Below are positions 47,420-59,533 of a stretch of 64,000 nucleotides of DNA, in pieces; the stretch's first letter is position 1; each line of letters opens with the position of its first letter. The notes under the pieces were generated by a model. It did no database searches. It saw nothing but the letters and a program-made list of their open reading frames with translations, and was not told where the DNA came from. The stretch is from Saxidomus purpurata (lineage: Eukaryota; Mollusca; Bivalvia; Venerida; Veneridae), in contig JAFMSR010000017.1 of NCBI GenBank assembly GCA_022818135.1, positions 12,476,561 to 12,540,560 of the forward strand, given 5' to 3'. Made by a program: the position numbers and the translations under genes.

Positions 47420-48857
47420 GCTTCGTTCATTCTAGATAGGATGAGTACATAATAGCTTTTTATGTCAAATTGAGTGTTGTTTACACGCAATTCGTTTTTG
47501 TCTCTCTGGTCGGATACAAAATGGTTGAAACCAATGTTAAGCATCTTATTTGAGTGAGGGTTCGTGTCTAATAGTGTACATGTATTTATCTCAACACTTT
47601 TAGTTTTGTGTACAGTTAACTCTGTCCCCAGATTGTGGTCATCAGTGTTCCTTGCTTGTCTAGAAGTGTGTTGCCTGTCTGCAAACATAAATCACTGCTA
47701 TACATTGTGTGGCAAGTTTTCTGTTCTTACGACAGTCGTTCCGTCCGCCTAAGAAAGCAAAAAGGAGATAGCAAATCGTAGTTTGTCGAAAGGTTAAGGC
47801 ACTATCCATAATTATAAATACAAACTCGTAAAATAAAACTACAAAAATCGTTCTCCCAAAACAAAACCATTAAGTTCTAGGAGTTTATCTTAGACTAATG
47901 GGGATCTACCAATTAACAGAAACTATTGAAATACGTTCGTATATCTGTCTACCCTAGAGCCCCGATCAGTAATCGCGTCACGGCGAATGTGCTGGTTGTT
48001 AAGATCGCCGTTAAGATTACTAATTGGGGTTTAAGCCTGCGACTTCCGGATTTAAGGTCATTTTGCTACATTACGGCGCAAACAACATAGTTTTAGGGGT
48101 AAAAGAAAATACAAATTATAATAAGAGTTATTCCGAAATCGTTGTAAAAAGATGGGTTTGTAACATTAATAATCTTTTTCTATTTTAATAAATAAATGTA
48201 AAGATTGGCATTTTTGCCGAAGAACGCTCATGAATGTTCAGTATCGCTTTCAAAAATTTACTTGGAAATTAAAATTGATATGTGCATTCAATTTCATTTA
48301 TTTTGTTAAACTGAAAATGTAAAATTCTTCCTCTAATCAATGGATCTGGTACAACCTGGGAATTATAATCTGAAATACCTCATCTATCCATCATGACACT
48401 AACTTCTTTATATTCTCTTCACTGTAGTGACCCTTACTGATTGATCTTCTACCCTGAAAGAAAACGTTTGATTTTAGCATTTGCTGGGACTGAAAATGAT
48501 AATCTATCCCCAATGAGCAATTCAGAAATATTTCCAGGAAGACAAATATCCCGAAAAACTAGCACAATCAAATCTCTTGAGTGAACCGCTCTCGGTCAAC
48601 AACTTACAAAAAGTAAGCACTAAACAAAGGACTATTAATCAGTTTCACACACGCGCATTTGTTTCATGCAAAGCATCCTATCCCAACTACAGTATATGAA
48701 ATATACGTTTATTATATACCTATAAATAATATGTAAAAAATAAAGCTTTTATTCAACCATAAAATACGGCATAGCAGAATGAAATCCGTATTGTATTTAC
48801 TTACAGTTTGCCCTACATTTCATTACAAAAAAGAAATTTGTATTCTCCATATAATTC
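47420..48857. other. 3' flank of paralog 2; no gene recognised
   Basis: Non-coding, AT-rich. Frames at 47314-47752 overlap the end of the paralog and each other and show no domain. Confidence 0.45.
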
Positions 48858-48859
48858 TA

Positions 48860-49475
48860 CGGTGCCCGTGAAGTGACATGTGATAATTTTTTTTATTTCG
48901 TAATTACGAAATACATTTCGTAAAAACGAAATGTTATTTCGTAAAAACGAAATGTTATTTCGTAGAAACGAAATCTTATTTCGTAAAAACGAAATGTTAT
49001 TTCGTAAAAACGAAATGTTATTTCGTAATTACGAAATCTTACGAAATAACATTTCGTTTTTACGAAATAAGACTTCGTTTTACCGCAATGTATTTATTTC
49101 GTTTAAACGAAATCTTATTTCGTTTAAACGAAATCTTATTTCGTTTTTACGAAATCTTATTTCGTTTTTACGAAATGTATTTCGTAATTACGAAATAAAA
49201 TTTCGTAAAAACGAAATAACATTTCGTTATTACGAAATACATTTCGTTTTTACGAAATCTTATTTCGTAAAAACGAAATTAATATATTTCGTAAAATCGA
49301 AATCTTATTTCGTAAAATGTCGTTTTTACGAAATATCATTTCGTTTTTACGAAATAAGATTTCGTTTTTACGAAATAACATTTCGTTTTTACGAAATAAC
49401 ATTTCGTTTATACGAAATGTATTTCGTAATTACGAAATAAAAAAAAATGTATCACATGTCACTTCACGGGCACCG
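48860..49475. mobile_element. 616-bp MITE filled with short ATTTCGT/ACGAAAT palindromes
   Basis: Perfect inverted ends of about 24 bp start CGGTGCCCGTGAAGTGACAT, flanked by TA (48858-48859 and 49476-49477). The interior (48893-49440) is some 25 short palindromes of the form TTTCGTwwwwACGAAA separated by 2-6 bp. The left half mostly carries AAAA cores and the right half TTTT cores, so the whole element can also fold as one long hairpin. It encodes no credible protein. TA duplication suggests Tc1/mariner-type mobilisation. Confidence 0.88.
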
Positions 49476-49477
49476 TA

Positions 49478-50429
49478 TTATTCAATATCTCCAACATGAA
49501 AATAATTATTTCACTTATTTTTCCAATATGTGAGACTGTGACAATACAAACATAAATCCCGCCCTAAATCTCTATATATTTAAATACAAATATTAGATGG
49601 GACAAATAGGTCCATATTACAGGAATAAACAAACTTATTGCGTCGGCTCGCAATAAATTTGTTTATTCCTGTAATATAGACCTATAACCTATACATGCAA
49701 TACCTAGAGTGCCAATATTTGTAAAAGTGCATGCATTTGCTCGTCTGATTTTAGACAAAAATGACGAGATATTGTCGTCACTTGATTGTCGTCGTCGTCG
49801 GCGTTGGTCAAGTTTTGCGTTTAGGTCACTTACATGGAAACTATCAATTTGACAGCTGTTCTGAACAAAAAACATAATTAATGGGTGGATGCGATTTATT
49901 ACAAAAAGCTTCTATATTGATTAATTGTGGTAATTAAAAATGGGGCATTTTTGGCAATAGATTCTTCTTTGAAAGTGTATTTATTTATCATTCTACGTTC
50001 ATTGAACACAAAATCTATGTTTGGAGAATATAATCTATCTAGATGTACACAGAGATGTTGCCCCTTTAAGCAGCTGTTACTGAACATTAGAAGAAATACC
50101 AAGAGAGTAAATTATATATACTTCTACTCAATTCTTGTATAAAGTCTGTTTGTAACACAGCGGTAGGAGCTAATATTACAGAAATATTTTAGACATTTTT
50201 TATGTTGAATGCTTTAATTAGGTACTCTGGTACTGTTTATGGTCATTGCAATTAAAGGTATATTTGTAGTTCAAACCCACTAGTTTCACAAAAATAACAC
50301 TGAAACTCGACGTTGCATAACTTGCTGATACGCCCTAACTTCACGTCATCGCTTTGTACGTAAAATCAAGTTTAAAAAATAAGAACCAGGAATTATTGTT
50401 AAGCAGCATTTACACAGTTCATTTACATG
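49478..50429. other. 5' flank of the Gypsy element; no gene recognised
   Basis: AT-rich spacer. A weak inverted pair (GGGGCA near 49940 and TGCCCC near 50055) hints at a small MITE. The last 225 bp (50205-50429) are repeated at about 59534-59759. Confidence 0.55.
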
Positions 50430-51513
50430 TGTCACGAAAATGATACTTACCTGTTTATTGCCTTATCAGCTTTAGTGATAAGTATCTATCCGTTTAACAA
50501 TGATTTCCCTTTTGTCCAAAAGAGACGGATACTTACCTATGTAGTTTGAAGAGTTACTTCCCTTTGTTGTTAATACATCCGTTGTAAACAGACATACTTT
50601 GAAGAATTTGTCAATACCAGACACCAATCTGTTTCTAGTAGGTATCAAACGATCTTTATTGATTATTTCTATTGCTCACTATTAATGACGATCAATTATA
50701 GACACTGTTACAAGGTATTAGTCTAATTATATCGGTTTCTAGTTCATCTTATTCATTGAACGCTTATAGCATTGTAAGAACTAATCTCCGTCATTTCAGA
50801 GGCTCAATAAAACAGCAAGAAGGTACTGTTGGCCAATCGTAATGCATATTATATGTAGCAGTTCGGTATGATGTAAGGATGCTTTTCATTGGTTAAAGTA
50901 AGTCATGTGCTGATTCTGCAGGTATAAATACAGGAGATTGAACGTATTTTGGGAGAACTGCGATAGATGTCGAAGTGAAAGGTCGAAAGCTGCATACTTA
51001 ATAATTATAGTGACTTTGTGCCAGAAACACTTAAAGGGCTCAACCCGAGAACTGGAAGCATTGTCTGAGACATATAAGCCTTCTAGTTCTTTTTAAAGCA
51101 TAGCGCTTTAAGCTGGGGCACAGCCTTTGGTTGTTAAGGTGAACGGGTCGCTATATAAGTTGGGAGCTGAAACTATGTAAGGGTAGTTGTACCCTATAGG
51201 GTTATAGAGTAAAACATATAAGACCATAGGGTTTTCTGGAGGAACAATGTATTAAACGGGTCTGTAGGCTTAAGGAACATTAAGCAAAGCAGTAGGGTTT
51301 TATATCATTTATTATTGTTTAATTCACGATAATTCTTTCAACATAAAATCATTTAGCAATCATTGCTATTCAATCACAAGGCAAAGCAGCCTAAGGAAAA
51401 TTCGTATATCTATAAAACATAAGTCTAGGCGATCGGACTATTGTTGAGATTTATAGACGCTAACACACGAATATTTAGACCCTACAAGGAAACAGGCGCT
51501 CGGGATCGTTACA
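50430..51513 (+). repeat. 5' LTR of the Gypsy element (1,084 bp)
   Basis: Bounded by TG...CA and matching the 3' LTR outside its nested insertion with only about one difference noticed (near 51083). It contains the TATA element at 50923-50930. Confidence 0.92.
50923..50930 (+). promoter_or_regulatory. LTR core promoter TATA box
   Basis: TATAAATA lies in the middle of the LTR with an ATTGG (reverse CCAAT) box about 30 bp upstream. An identical copy is at 60253-60260 in the 3' LTR. Transcription would begin about 30 bp downstream, which sets the U3/R boundary near 50955. Confidence 0.6.
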
Positions 51514-51540
51514 GATTTTGGTGGCAGCGGTGGGATTTGA
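51514..51540 (+). other. probable primer-binding site region
   Basis: TTTTGGTGGCAGCGGTGGGA directly follows the 5' LTR, where the tRNA primer pairs in Gypsy elements. The matching tRNA was not determined. Confidence 0.45.
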
Positions 51541-51611
51541 CACATTGGCGGAAAACCACCGTCACTTACCTGCGTTTTGAGAGTCATCACCTTGCTTGTA
51601 GCATAAAGACA

Positions 51612-52707
51612 ATGATGGCTGAAGAAATGCGAGTCCCGCATTATGAAATGGAGTTGGAGTTTCTGAATGGACAACTACGAGAGTTATATCGTCAGAACCA
51701 AGCTTTGAGATTACAAAATGAAATTTCAAGCTTGGAACGCGAAATAGGCAACTTACAGTTGTCTATTGATCAGCCAGTTTCTGAAACATTTGGTGTTTCA
51801 GCATCAACACCAGACACACATATAAAGCGCAAATATGCTACACCGTTAGATCAAAGAAGACGAAGAAGGCTTCCGCCAACACCAGAATTCTCTATTTTGA
51901 GTAATATACCTGAACTAAGTTCAAACATAGGAGACAGTATGTTGGGCAGTAACGAAATTCAGCTTGATGACAGATTTGTCACACATCGACGCAGAAAAGC
52001 GGAACATTTATCAAGCCTAAACTTTACCCAAGATAAAGCCTGCCAGACAGTGGTAGATGTTCATAAAAACAGACTTGTCGAAAGTCAGTGCCAAACAGAA
52101 AATAGAAATGAAGTAAAAACTGTTTTGGCAGAAAATGAGACAAACTCAGAACAATTGGTCACACGTACAAGTATAGAGAATAAACTAAATGAGACACCGT
52201 CCAAAGAAACTTTTGAAACAGATAAAACTAAAGGTGAAAACACAGCTTTTCAAAAGCAATCAGTTATGATAAAACCAGCAACATATGATGGTTCTCATTC
52301 ATGGATAGATTATAAAGCACATTTCGAAGCTTGTGCAGAGATTAACAAATGGGCCGAGAAAGAAAAGGGTCTTTATCTTTCTGTATCTCTAAGGGGGTCT
52401 GCACAAGGTGTCTTTGGCAACTTAACTTCTAAAACACCAGCTTATAAAGATCTAGTTACAGCATTAGAACAAAGGTTTTCTCCCCCAAACCAAACTGAAT
52501 TATATCGTGCTCAGCTTAGGGAAAGGCGACAAAAAGCTTCTGAAACATTGTCAGAATTAGGGCAAGATATCAGACGGTTAATAAATTTAGCTTACCCTTC
52601 TGCCCCTATTGATGTAAAAGAAACTTTACGAAACTCGTATGTTTGCTTTGTATGCTTGTGTGTGTTGGTAGTGTATGTTTGTGTGTGTACATGATTGTGT
52701 GTGTGTG

Positions 52708-52758
<51 letters not shown>

Positions 52759-53373
52759 GGTGGTGTGCACTTCTGGGTGCTGTGGGGCTCGTTTTGGGGA
52801 GGCTGCGTTTTTGGTACGTGGCATTCCCTGTTTGATATTATTTTTGTTTTTTTAGCTAAAGAACAATTTTTAGACTCACTGTTTAATTCAGACATGAGGT
52901 TACGCATCAAGCAGGCTAGGCCAGTTGACTTAAATGATGCTATAAGACATGCAGTCGAACTCGAAGCCTATCATAAGGCGGAACGCAAACACTTAAATGG
53001 TCAAGGTTACATTAGATACAGTTCGGAAAGGAATTATGATCAAAATGATTCATACAAAAACCGACTTGATTCCTTGCAGAAAACAGTTGATAAGATTTCA
53101 CAAACATTCGAAACCATGAACAAATCGCACTCTGATAAAGACGACAAAAACTATAGGTCTTACGGAAATCAAACTTATACAAACAGTAACTATCAGAATA
53201 TATCAGAACAAAACAAAGACAATACCAAGCGAAAATGCTATACTTGTGGTTCCGAAAACCATATTAGTAGGTTTTGTCCTAAAAACCAAACAGGTCATAG
53301 TACCAAGTACATTGCAAGCTCAGGTTCAGGCCTATACATCAATTGTAAAATACAAAATGTTGAAACTAACTGA
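51612..53373 (+). pseudogene. Gypsy Gag, interrupted by an insertion
   Basis: The start at 51612 (MMAEEMRVPHYEMELEF) is the first Met after the LTR in this frame. Residues 10-55 look like a coiled coil rich in Leu/Glu/Gln. A basic patch (DQRRRRRLPP) follows, then the capsid-like domain with ATYDGSHSWIDYKAHFEACA and WAEKEKGLYLSVSLRGSAQG, and a C-terminal CCHC knuckle CYTCGSENHISRFC at about 53237-53278. A 226-bp insertion (52629-52854) breaks the capsid domain and shifts the frame; the domain resumes directly after it. Gag normally packages element RNA in cytoplasmic particles. This copy cannot make the full protein. Confidence 0.85.
52629..52854 (+). mobile_element. 5'-truncated retroelement insertion (a) in gag
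   Basis: Sense-oriented relative to Gypsy. It contains a long (TG)n run and ends with the family's 3' sequence (GGTACGTGGCATTCCCTG, then GATATTATTTTTGTTTTT). TTTA is present on both sides (52625-52628 and 52851-52854), a possible short target duplication. A few bases at the left junction (CGAAACTCG) look like filler. Confidence 0.8.
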
Positions 53374-55545
53374 CACCGGAGCATCCCTTACAATAGTTTC
53401 TATTAAGGTTTGGGATCTCATTAAGCAGTTTACCACCACAGAGCTCGAACACTTTCCATCTAAAATATTGACAGCATCAGGCGAGCCTGTTAACGTTCTA
53501 GGTAAGACCTTAGTTTCGATAAACTTAAAGCATGTTCATTGCTTGTGCAAGGTGATAGTTGCGGACATTGATGTCGAAGCAGGTCAGACTTTGGAATTAA
53601 AACAGGCTGGGAAAGTAGGTTGCTACCGCATCACAGTTTCAGACAATGTTGAAATACCGCCTATGTCTGAAATAATTACAGTAGGTAAAGTAGATATACC
53701 ACCTCTGAAATCAAATGAAATGTCTATCATTGAACCATCGGATAAGTCATTTTCGTCAAATATAGGGCTTGTGGCTAAATCTTTAGTCTATGCAAATTCC
53801 GAGGTCCAGGTACGCATTATGAATTTAAATAATGAAACACAGGTCATACATACAGGCACGCATATAGCAGACTTGAGCCCAGTATCCAAGGTGCATGAAG
53901 TTAATGTCCAAAATGCAAATAGGGATAACCCAGTACAAGTCCCTGAGCATCTCAGAGATTTATACACACGCACAACAGATGGTATGTCTAAAAATCAAAA
54001 ACAGCAAGTTGCGAAACTTTTGATCAAGCATTCGTCTACGTTTTCTGAAACAGACGAAGATCTTGGTAAAACAGGTATTATTAGACACGGAATACACACA
54101 GGAGACGCGAGACCAATTAAACAAACATTCCGCAGAACACCTGTTCATATGAACGAAGAAGTTGGACAACATATCAATGTTATGTTGCGCAGAAACGTAA
54201 TACAACCATCATCCTCACCTTGGTCAAGTGGTATAGTTATGGTACAAAAGAAGGATGGAACGAAACGGTTTTGCGTGGATTATAGAAGACTCAATGATGT
54301 GACGATAAAGGATGCATATCCTTTACCACGCATTGACGAATGTTTAGATCAACTCTCTGGTTCTCAGTGGTTTTCCTGCCTCGATTTGAACTCGGGTTAT
54401 TGGCAGATAGAAGTCGAAGAAGCTGACAGAGCGAAAACAGGTTTCACAACCAGAAAAGGTGTGTGTGTTGGTGGTGTGCACTTCTGGGTGCTGTGGGGCT
54501 CGTTTTTGGGGAGGCTGCGTTTTTGGTACGTGGCATTCCCTGTTTGATATTATTTTTGTTTTTATACGAATTTCGGGTAATGCTTTTTGGCCTTTGCAAT
54601 GCACCTGCGACGTTCGAAAGATTAATGGAGACAGTTCTAGTAGGGCTTAATTGGAATATTTGTCTAATCTACTTAGATGATATTATTGTTACTGGCAAAA
54701 CTTTTGAAGAGATGATTTGAAACCTCGACAAAGTTTTGACTAGAATGAAAAATGCAGGGTTGAAACTTAAACCAAGAAAATGTCAGTTATTTGCGAAAGA
54801 AGCCAAGTTTTTAGGTCATGTTATCACAGAAACTGGTATCAAGACGGATCCAGAGAAAGTCCAAACAATTTTGAAGTGGCCAACCCCTTCCAATGTTCAT
54901 GAAGTAAGGTCTTTCCTTGGTCTCTGTAGCTATTACAGAAAGTTTATACAACACTTTTCTAAAATTTCGAAACCTCTTCATAGATTAACAGAAAAAGGTC
55001 ATAACTTCGTTTGGTCAACCGAGTGTAATGATGCATTTGTAGCGTTGAAAACAGCATTAGTAAATGACCCAATCTTGGCACATCCTGATTTCAGCAAACC
55101 ATTCATTCTTGATACTGTTGCTAGTAATTTTGCAATATCAGGTATTATCTCACAAATTATCGATGGGAAGGAGCGAGTCATAGCCTATGCAAGTAGGACT
55201 TTGACTAAAGCTGAACGTCGATATTGCGTGACCAGAAAAGAATTATTGGCAGTAGTGAATTTTGTGGAGTATTTTAAACATTATTTATATGGCAGAGAAT
55301 TTAGGGTTAGAACAGATCATGGCTCGCTTAGATGGTTAACAAACTTCAAAAATCCAGAAGGACAAGTAGTCCGATGGATAGAAATACTGTCATCTTACTC
55401 AATGAAGATAGAACACAGGCCAGGCAAAATGCATGGAAACGCTGATGCATTGAGTCGTATACCTTGCAAACAATGCGGAAGAACAAATGAAACTGTCGAA
55501 GGTCCACCATCTCATGAAACTGAATTTGTAGCACTGCTGCAAACT
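53356..55545 (+). pseudogene. Gypsy Pol: protease, reverse transcriptase and RNase H, broken
   Basis: The aspartic protease begins at LTDTGASLTIVS (53358-). It is in a different frame from Gag, which stops at 53373, with no slippery site recognised, so a chance indel is as likely as programmed shifting. The reverse transcriptase shows SPWSSGIVMVQKKDGTKRFC, VDYRRLND, CLDLNSGYWQI, FGLCNAPATFERLM and the catalytic box YLDD at 54670. A 101-bp insertion (54461-54561) splits it and an in-frame TGA at 54718-54720 follows the catalytic box. RNase H runs from about 55090 (PFILDTVASNFAISG) through TDHGSLRWL to the HGNADALSR motif near 55440. The normal role is reverse transcription in Gag particles; this copy is inactive. 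Confidence 0.88.
54461..54561 (+). mobile_element. 5'-truncated retroelement insertion (b) in reverse transcriptase
   Basis: 101 bp of the same 3' end in sense orientation, beginning GTGTGTGTTGGTGGTGTGCA and ending in the TATTATTTTTGTTT terminus. It falls within the conserved region just before the FGLCNAP motif. Confidence 0.8.
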
Positions 55546-55696
55546 AAAAACAAAAATAATATCAAACAGGGAATGCCACGTACCAAAAACGTAGCCCCCC
55601 AAAAAAAACAAAAATAATATCAAACAGGGAACGCCACGTACCAAAAACGCAGCCTCCCCAAAACGAGCCCCACATCACCCAGAAGTGCACACCACC

Positions 55697-55729
<33 letters not shown>

Positions 55730-56738
55730 ATGTACACACACACATATACACTACCAACACACACTAGCATACAAAGCAAACACACGAGGACAAAACGAAC
55801 AATTAAAGGAACACATTGGGGCACCGCCTTGGAACGGTCAGTGGCAAAAACACCACTGGGGAGCTTAAACCGGTTTATGGTGCGCACCCAACCTCACTCT
55901 TACCCCCACCATGTTCCAAAGTCACAGGACAATATAAATAAAAGTAATCCCTGCTAGGTGAATCTCTAACACACGCAATGGAAACAAAAGGCATGGTATG
56001 TAAAACACAAAAATGCTCGTGTATAAATATATAAAAAGCAAACCTTGAGAACCAAAAAACGTATGTACTCAATGCCTTTGCAGAAGGCAGAGCACCAAGA
56101 GAAACACCCTTAAGGGCCCGACGAAACAGGCCAGAGGACAGAAATCAAAACAGTTTCGTCCCAGTGGGATTTAAAAACTGCCCATCACAGAGTCCTCCCC
56201 CTCTTCCGTCAGACACAATCAAAGAGGGAAGCATAGCGTCCAACTGTAAACGGGTTGAACACCAAACATGCGGTGTGTCTCAAAACAGTTGGGTCGTAAC
56301 CTCTTTTAACAAAACGTTTTATAATTTTAGCAAATACAGTTGGACAATTGCCATGACCCAAAATCTTACGAAGTTTGTAAACCACATCCCCATAAAAATC
56401 GGGTTTTGAAATACCTTCTCGCAAAAGAGTCTTTAGATTACTATTGAATTTCAAAACCAAATCAGAATTACGATAGTAAAATTTAGCAAAATATTTACGC
56501 AATTTGTAATAACGGTAGCCCTGTTGAAGAAGTTTATTTGTAATATATTGATTACGTTCATTGAAATCCTCAACATGACTACACGCTCTGGCAAACCGAA
56601 TTAACTGAGAAATGTATACCCCATAAGATGTAGCATGAGGTACATCCCCATCCAAATGGGGGAAATTTACAATACTAAAATTAAAATCATCCCTCTTGTC
56701 AAAAATTTTGGTATGTATAATATTGTTATAAATAGACA
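55545..56738 (-). mobile_element. retroelement insertion (c) between RNase H and integrase, with a duplicated 3' end
   Basis: Antisense insertion of about 1.2 kb, 5'-truncated at the point matching 61546 in copy (e). It carries the last part of the reverse transcriptase frame (56209-56738, minus) and the full 3' region. The 3' terminus occurs twice in a row (55545-55604 and 55605 onward), as if a partial unit lies head-to-tail with the main copy. Such tandem arrangements are known for Penelope-like elements. Confidence 0.8.
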
Positions 56739-56740
56739 TT

Positions 56741-59034
56741 GAACAGATGGATATCAAGACAACACAAGAGCAAGATGAAGAAATATCAGAAGTGAAGGCA
56801 TGGCTAAAAGATGGAAAAAGACCTGAGAAAGAAAGCATTTCTCACAGGGGATATTTCCTGAAATCACTTTGGAGCCAATGGCAGAGGTTAGCAATCAAGA
56901 ACGATATAGTATTTAGACGCTGGGACGTCGTAGATTGTGATACCATATACTGGCAAGCAATAATTCCCTTAAAACATAGACGTTTAGTTTTGCAATATTC
57001 TCATGACATCAAGGCCTCTGGGCACTTAGGTGTTACTAAAACATTAAGCAAGATAAGACAACGTTACTACTGGCCCGGTATACAAAACGATGTTCAACTT
57101 TATGTTACAGCTTGTGAATTATGTTCAAAACGAAAAGGGTCAAACAAAACTAAGATTGCACCTATGAAAATAGTACGAAGCGGTTACCCAATGGAGAGGT
57201 TAGCGATTGACATTCTTGGACCTCTTCCTAAAACCGAAGCAGACAATAGGTATATATTGGTAATAGGTGATTATTTTACTAAATGGACAGAAAGTTTAGC
57301 CTTACAGAACATAGAAGCAAAAGCAGTTGCGAAATTGTTAGTTGAAGAAGTAGTAGCTAGGTTCGGAATACCCGATTCTATTCATTCTGACCAGGGTAAA
57401 CAATTCGAAAGTACCTTGTTCCAAGAAATGTGTGCTATATTAGAGATAAACAAAACACGTACTACAGCCTATCACCCACAGTCTGATGGAATGGTTGAGA
57501 GGTTCAATAAAACTCTTGTACCAATGCTAAGCATGTTTGTTGATGAGAATCAAGATAACTGGGACGAAATGCTTCCATATTGTATGATGGCATATAGGGC
57601 AACTCAGCATGAGACAACTGGGATGTCTCCAAATGTTGCCATGCTAGGTAGAGAGGTTAGTACTCCATTAGACATTGCTTATGAAATGCCAACGTCAATT
57701 AAGCAAATTCCAGTAAATCAATGGGTTCGGGAGCTAAGGGAAAAGTTAGAATCTGCCCATACGTTTATAAGACAAAACACTGGTCAAGCCATAAGTAAAC
57801 AAAAGAAATTACATGATTCTAAGCTTTTCTATGAAACTCTTGATATAGGTGATAAGGTGTACGTTTATTTTCCTGTGAGAAAGGTAGGTCTTTCAAGTAA
57901 GCTAACCTTTTTCTGGAGAGGACCTTTCAGTATAAAAGGTAAAATATCAGATCTTCTGTATAAGGTAGATTGTGGTCGTGCAGGTTCTTTGCAGATAATT
58001 CACGTAAATAGACTGAAGAAGGCAAGAGAACAGTTATTTTTAGGTGAGGACGAAACTAAACAAACTGCAAACACAGATGATGAAGATATTACAGAAGAAG
58101 TAACTGAAGGGTGTGTTTCCGATAACGAAGAAGGTCAGTATGTAGAAAAGCGAGCTAGAAGAAAACCAGTTTGGATGAAAGATTATATTGTTTCTACTTG
58201 CAGGAAGATGGCCAAAATAGAGACTACAGTAAGGAGGATCCTTTGCCCCTTGTGTGAGGTAGGGATTCCAGGACATGAAGACTTCAGAAAACATGTTCAG
58301 ACATGTAAGGGGATCATTATAAGATGTGAAGCATGTAAAGCTGTCTTCAAAAAGAAGGCATACCTGTATAGACATACACAAAAGTTTCACTCTGGAAAAA
58401 TACAGAAAGACAAAGTGGCCACTTCTACTGAAGCTGACTTAAAAGATTCACAGTCAGATTTATCTGACTGGGACGTAGAGCCAGAAATTGAACTTTTAGA
58501 TGACTCTTGGCAGATAGACGACATCACATTGGGACGTACTATAAGAAAACCAACGACTCCTAGAGCAGTACTAACACCATCTACAAGTAAGATATTAGTA
58601 CTAGAACAAGAGGAATCAACACAGAAAACAGAAAACACCGAAGTAGATTCAGAGCAGTCTGAACAAGAAATGGGAACAGATGATGAGTTAGAAGCTAAGG
58701 ATACGAAACATGACGACAAAACCGAAAACAGTGATGCTGAAGTTATAAAAACAAAAATAATATCAAACAGGGAATGCCACGTACCAAAAACGCAGCCTCC
58801 CCAAAAAAGGCTGATAAGTTAGAAACGAAGGTTGAGAAACAAGACGACAAAGTTAAAGCCCAAAACAGTAATGCTCAAGCTGTGAAGGCAGTTGACAAAG
58901 AGGACGAACATGAAAGTGTCATAATCATAATCATAATTAAAGCAAGTAATTATCCGATCAGAAAACGACTAACCCTGATCCTCCCAAACGGTGATAAGTG
59001 TAGTCTTGACTTAAAATTTGAATCTGGAAAGTAG
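56741..59034 (+). pseudogene. Gypsy integrase with C-terminal zinc fingers
   Basis: An HHCC zinc-binding domain (HDIKASGHLGVTKTL ... CELC) precedes the catalytic core. The core has Asp in LAIDILGPLPKTEADNRYI, Asp in SIHSDQGKQFES and Glu in DGMVERFNKTL, the expected D-D-E triad. A GPF-type box follows (FFWRGPFSIKGK) and INR-like HVNRLKKA. Unusually, two zinc-finger-like motifs come next at about 58240-58390: CPLC...H-x3-C and a classic C2H2 finger (C-x2-C-x12-H-x4-H). An acidic tail follows. Insertion (d) at 58745-58805 breaks the tail, which continues in another frame to 59034 (FESGK). The integrase core itself is intact, but its upstream Pol context is not. Confidence 0.87.
58745..58805 (-). 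mobile_element. 5'-truncated retroelement insertion (d) in the integrase tail
   Basis: About 61 bp of the same 3' end in antisense orientation (AAAACAAAAATAATATCAAA then GGGAATGCCACGTACC). It changes the frame and adds an early stop at about 58822. Confidence 0.75.
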
Positions 59035-59341
59035 TGTTGTTTCTATATCTATATATATTGAAACAAAAGTAAGAAGTAACATATATGTAACAGTGAAGAG
59101 TTTAAAGACTGAGTTTTAAGGAGGAGAATTTCTTTTATTTTGTAATACTGTTAGGTAAACAGACAACAACAAAACTTATAAATGTGTATTTTTATTTGAA
59201 CATGATTTTACTCGGAAGAAGTAAAACTTGAACTTGATTTCATATTGATATGTTTTCATCGTTTTTCCAGAAGGTCTTTAGTTCTTCCCCACCATGTTCA
59301 ATGATACCATGCGGGACGCATGTACCCGGAGGCGTGGGTAA
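59035..59341 (+). other. Gypsy 3' untranslated region and polypurine tract
   Basis: Non-coding interval after pol. The purine-rich GGAGGCGTGGGTAA immediately before the LTR start at 59342 is the likely second-strand primer site. Confidence 0.6.
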
Positions 59342-59529
59342 TGTCACGAAAATGATACTTACCTGTTTATTGCCTTATCAGCTTTAGTGATAAGTATCTA
59401 TCCGTTTAACAATGATTTCCCTTTTGTCCAAAAGAGACGGATACTTACCTATGTAGTTTGAAGAGTTACTTCCCTTTGTTGTTATTACATCCGTTGTAAA
59501 CAGACATACTTTGAAGAATTTGTCAATAC
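59342..59529 (+). repeat. partial 3' LTR (first 188 bp)
   Basis: Matches the start of the LTR (50430-50617), then breaks off after GTCAATAC. It follows the polypurine tract, so it is the original 3' LTR start in this copy. Confidence 0.85.
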
Positions 59530-59533
59530 AAGA

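Noticed and set aside
48931..49440. Long open frame rich in FRKNE/FRNYEI repeats
   Set aside because: It is a translation of the ACGAAAT palindromes inside a MITE; similar frames open on the same strand in two phases and nothing resembles a real protein.
52606..52910. HTHTHT-rich and VCVCVC-rich open frames, also at 55675-55957 and 60216-60697
   Set aside because: Translations of (TG)n/(AC)n in the retroelement 3' region.
52629..54561. Introner-like origin for insertions (a) and (b), since they begin near GT and (a) ends TTTTTTTAG
   Set aside because: Splicing (a) at these sites does not restore the Gag frame and (b) has no suitable acceptor. The shared truncated 3' ends and variable 5' points fit retroelement insertion better.
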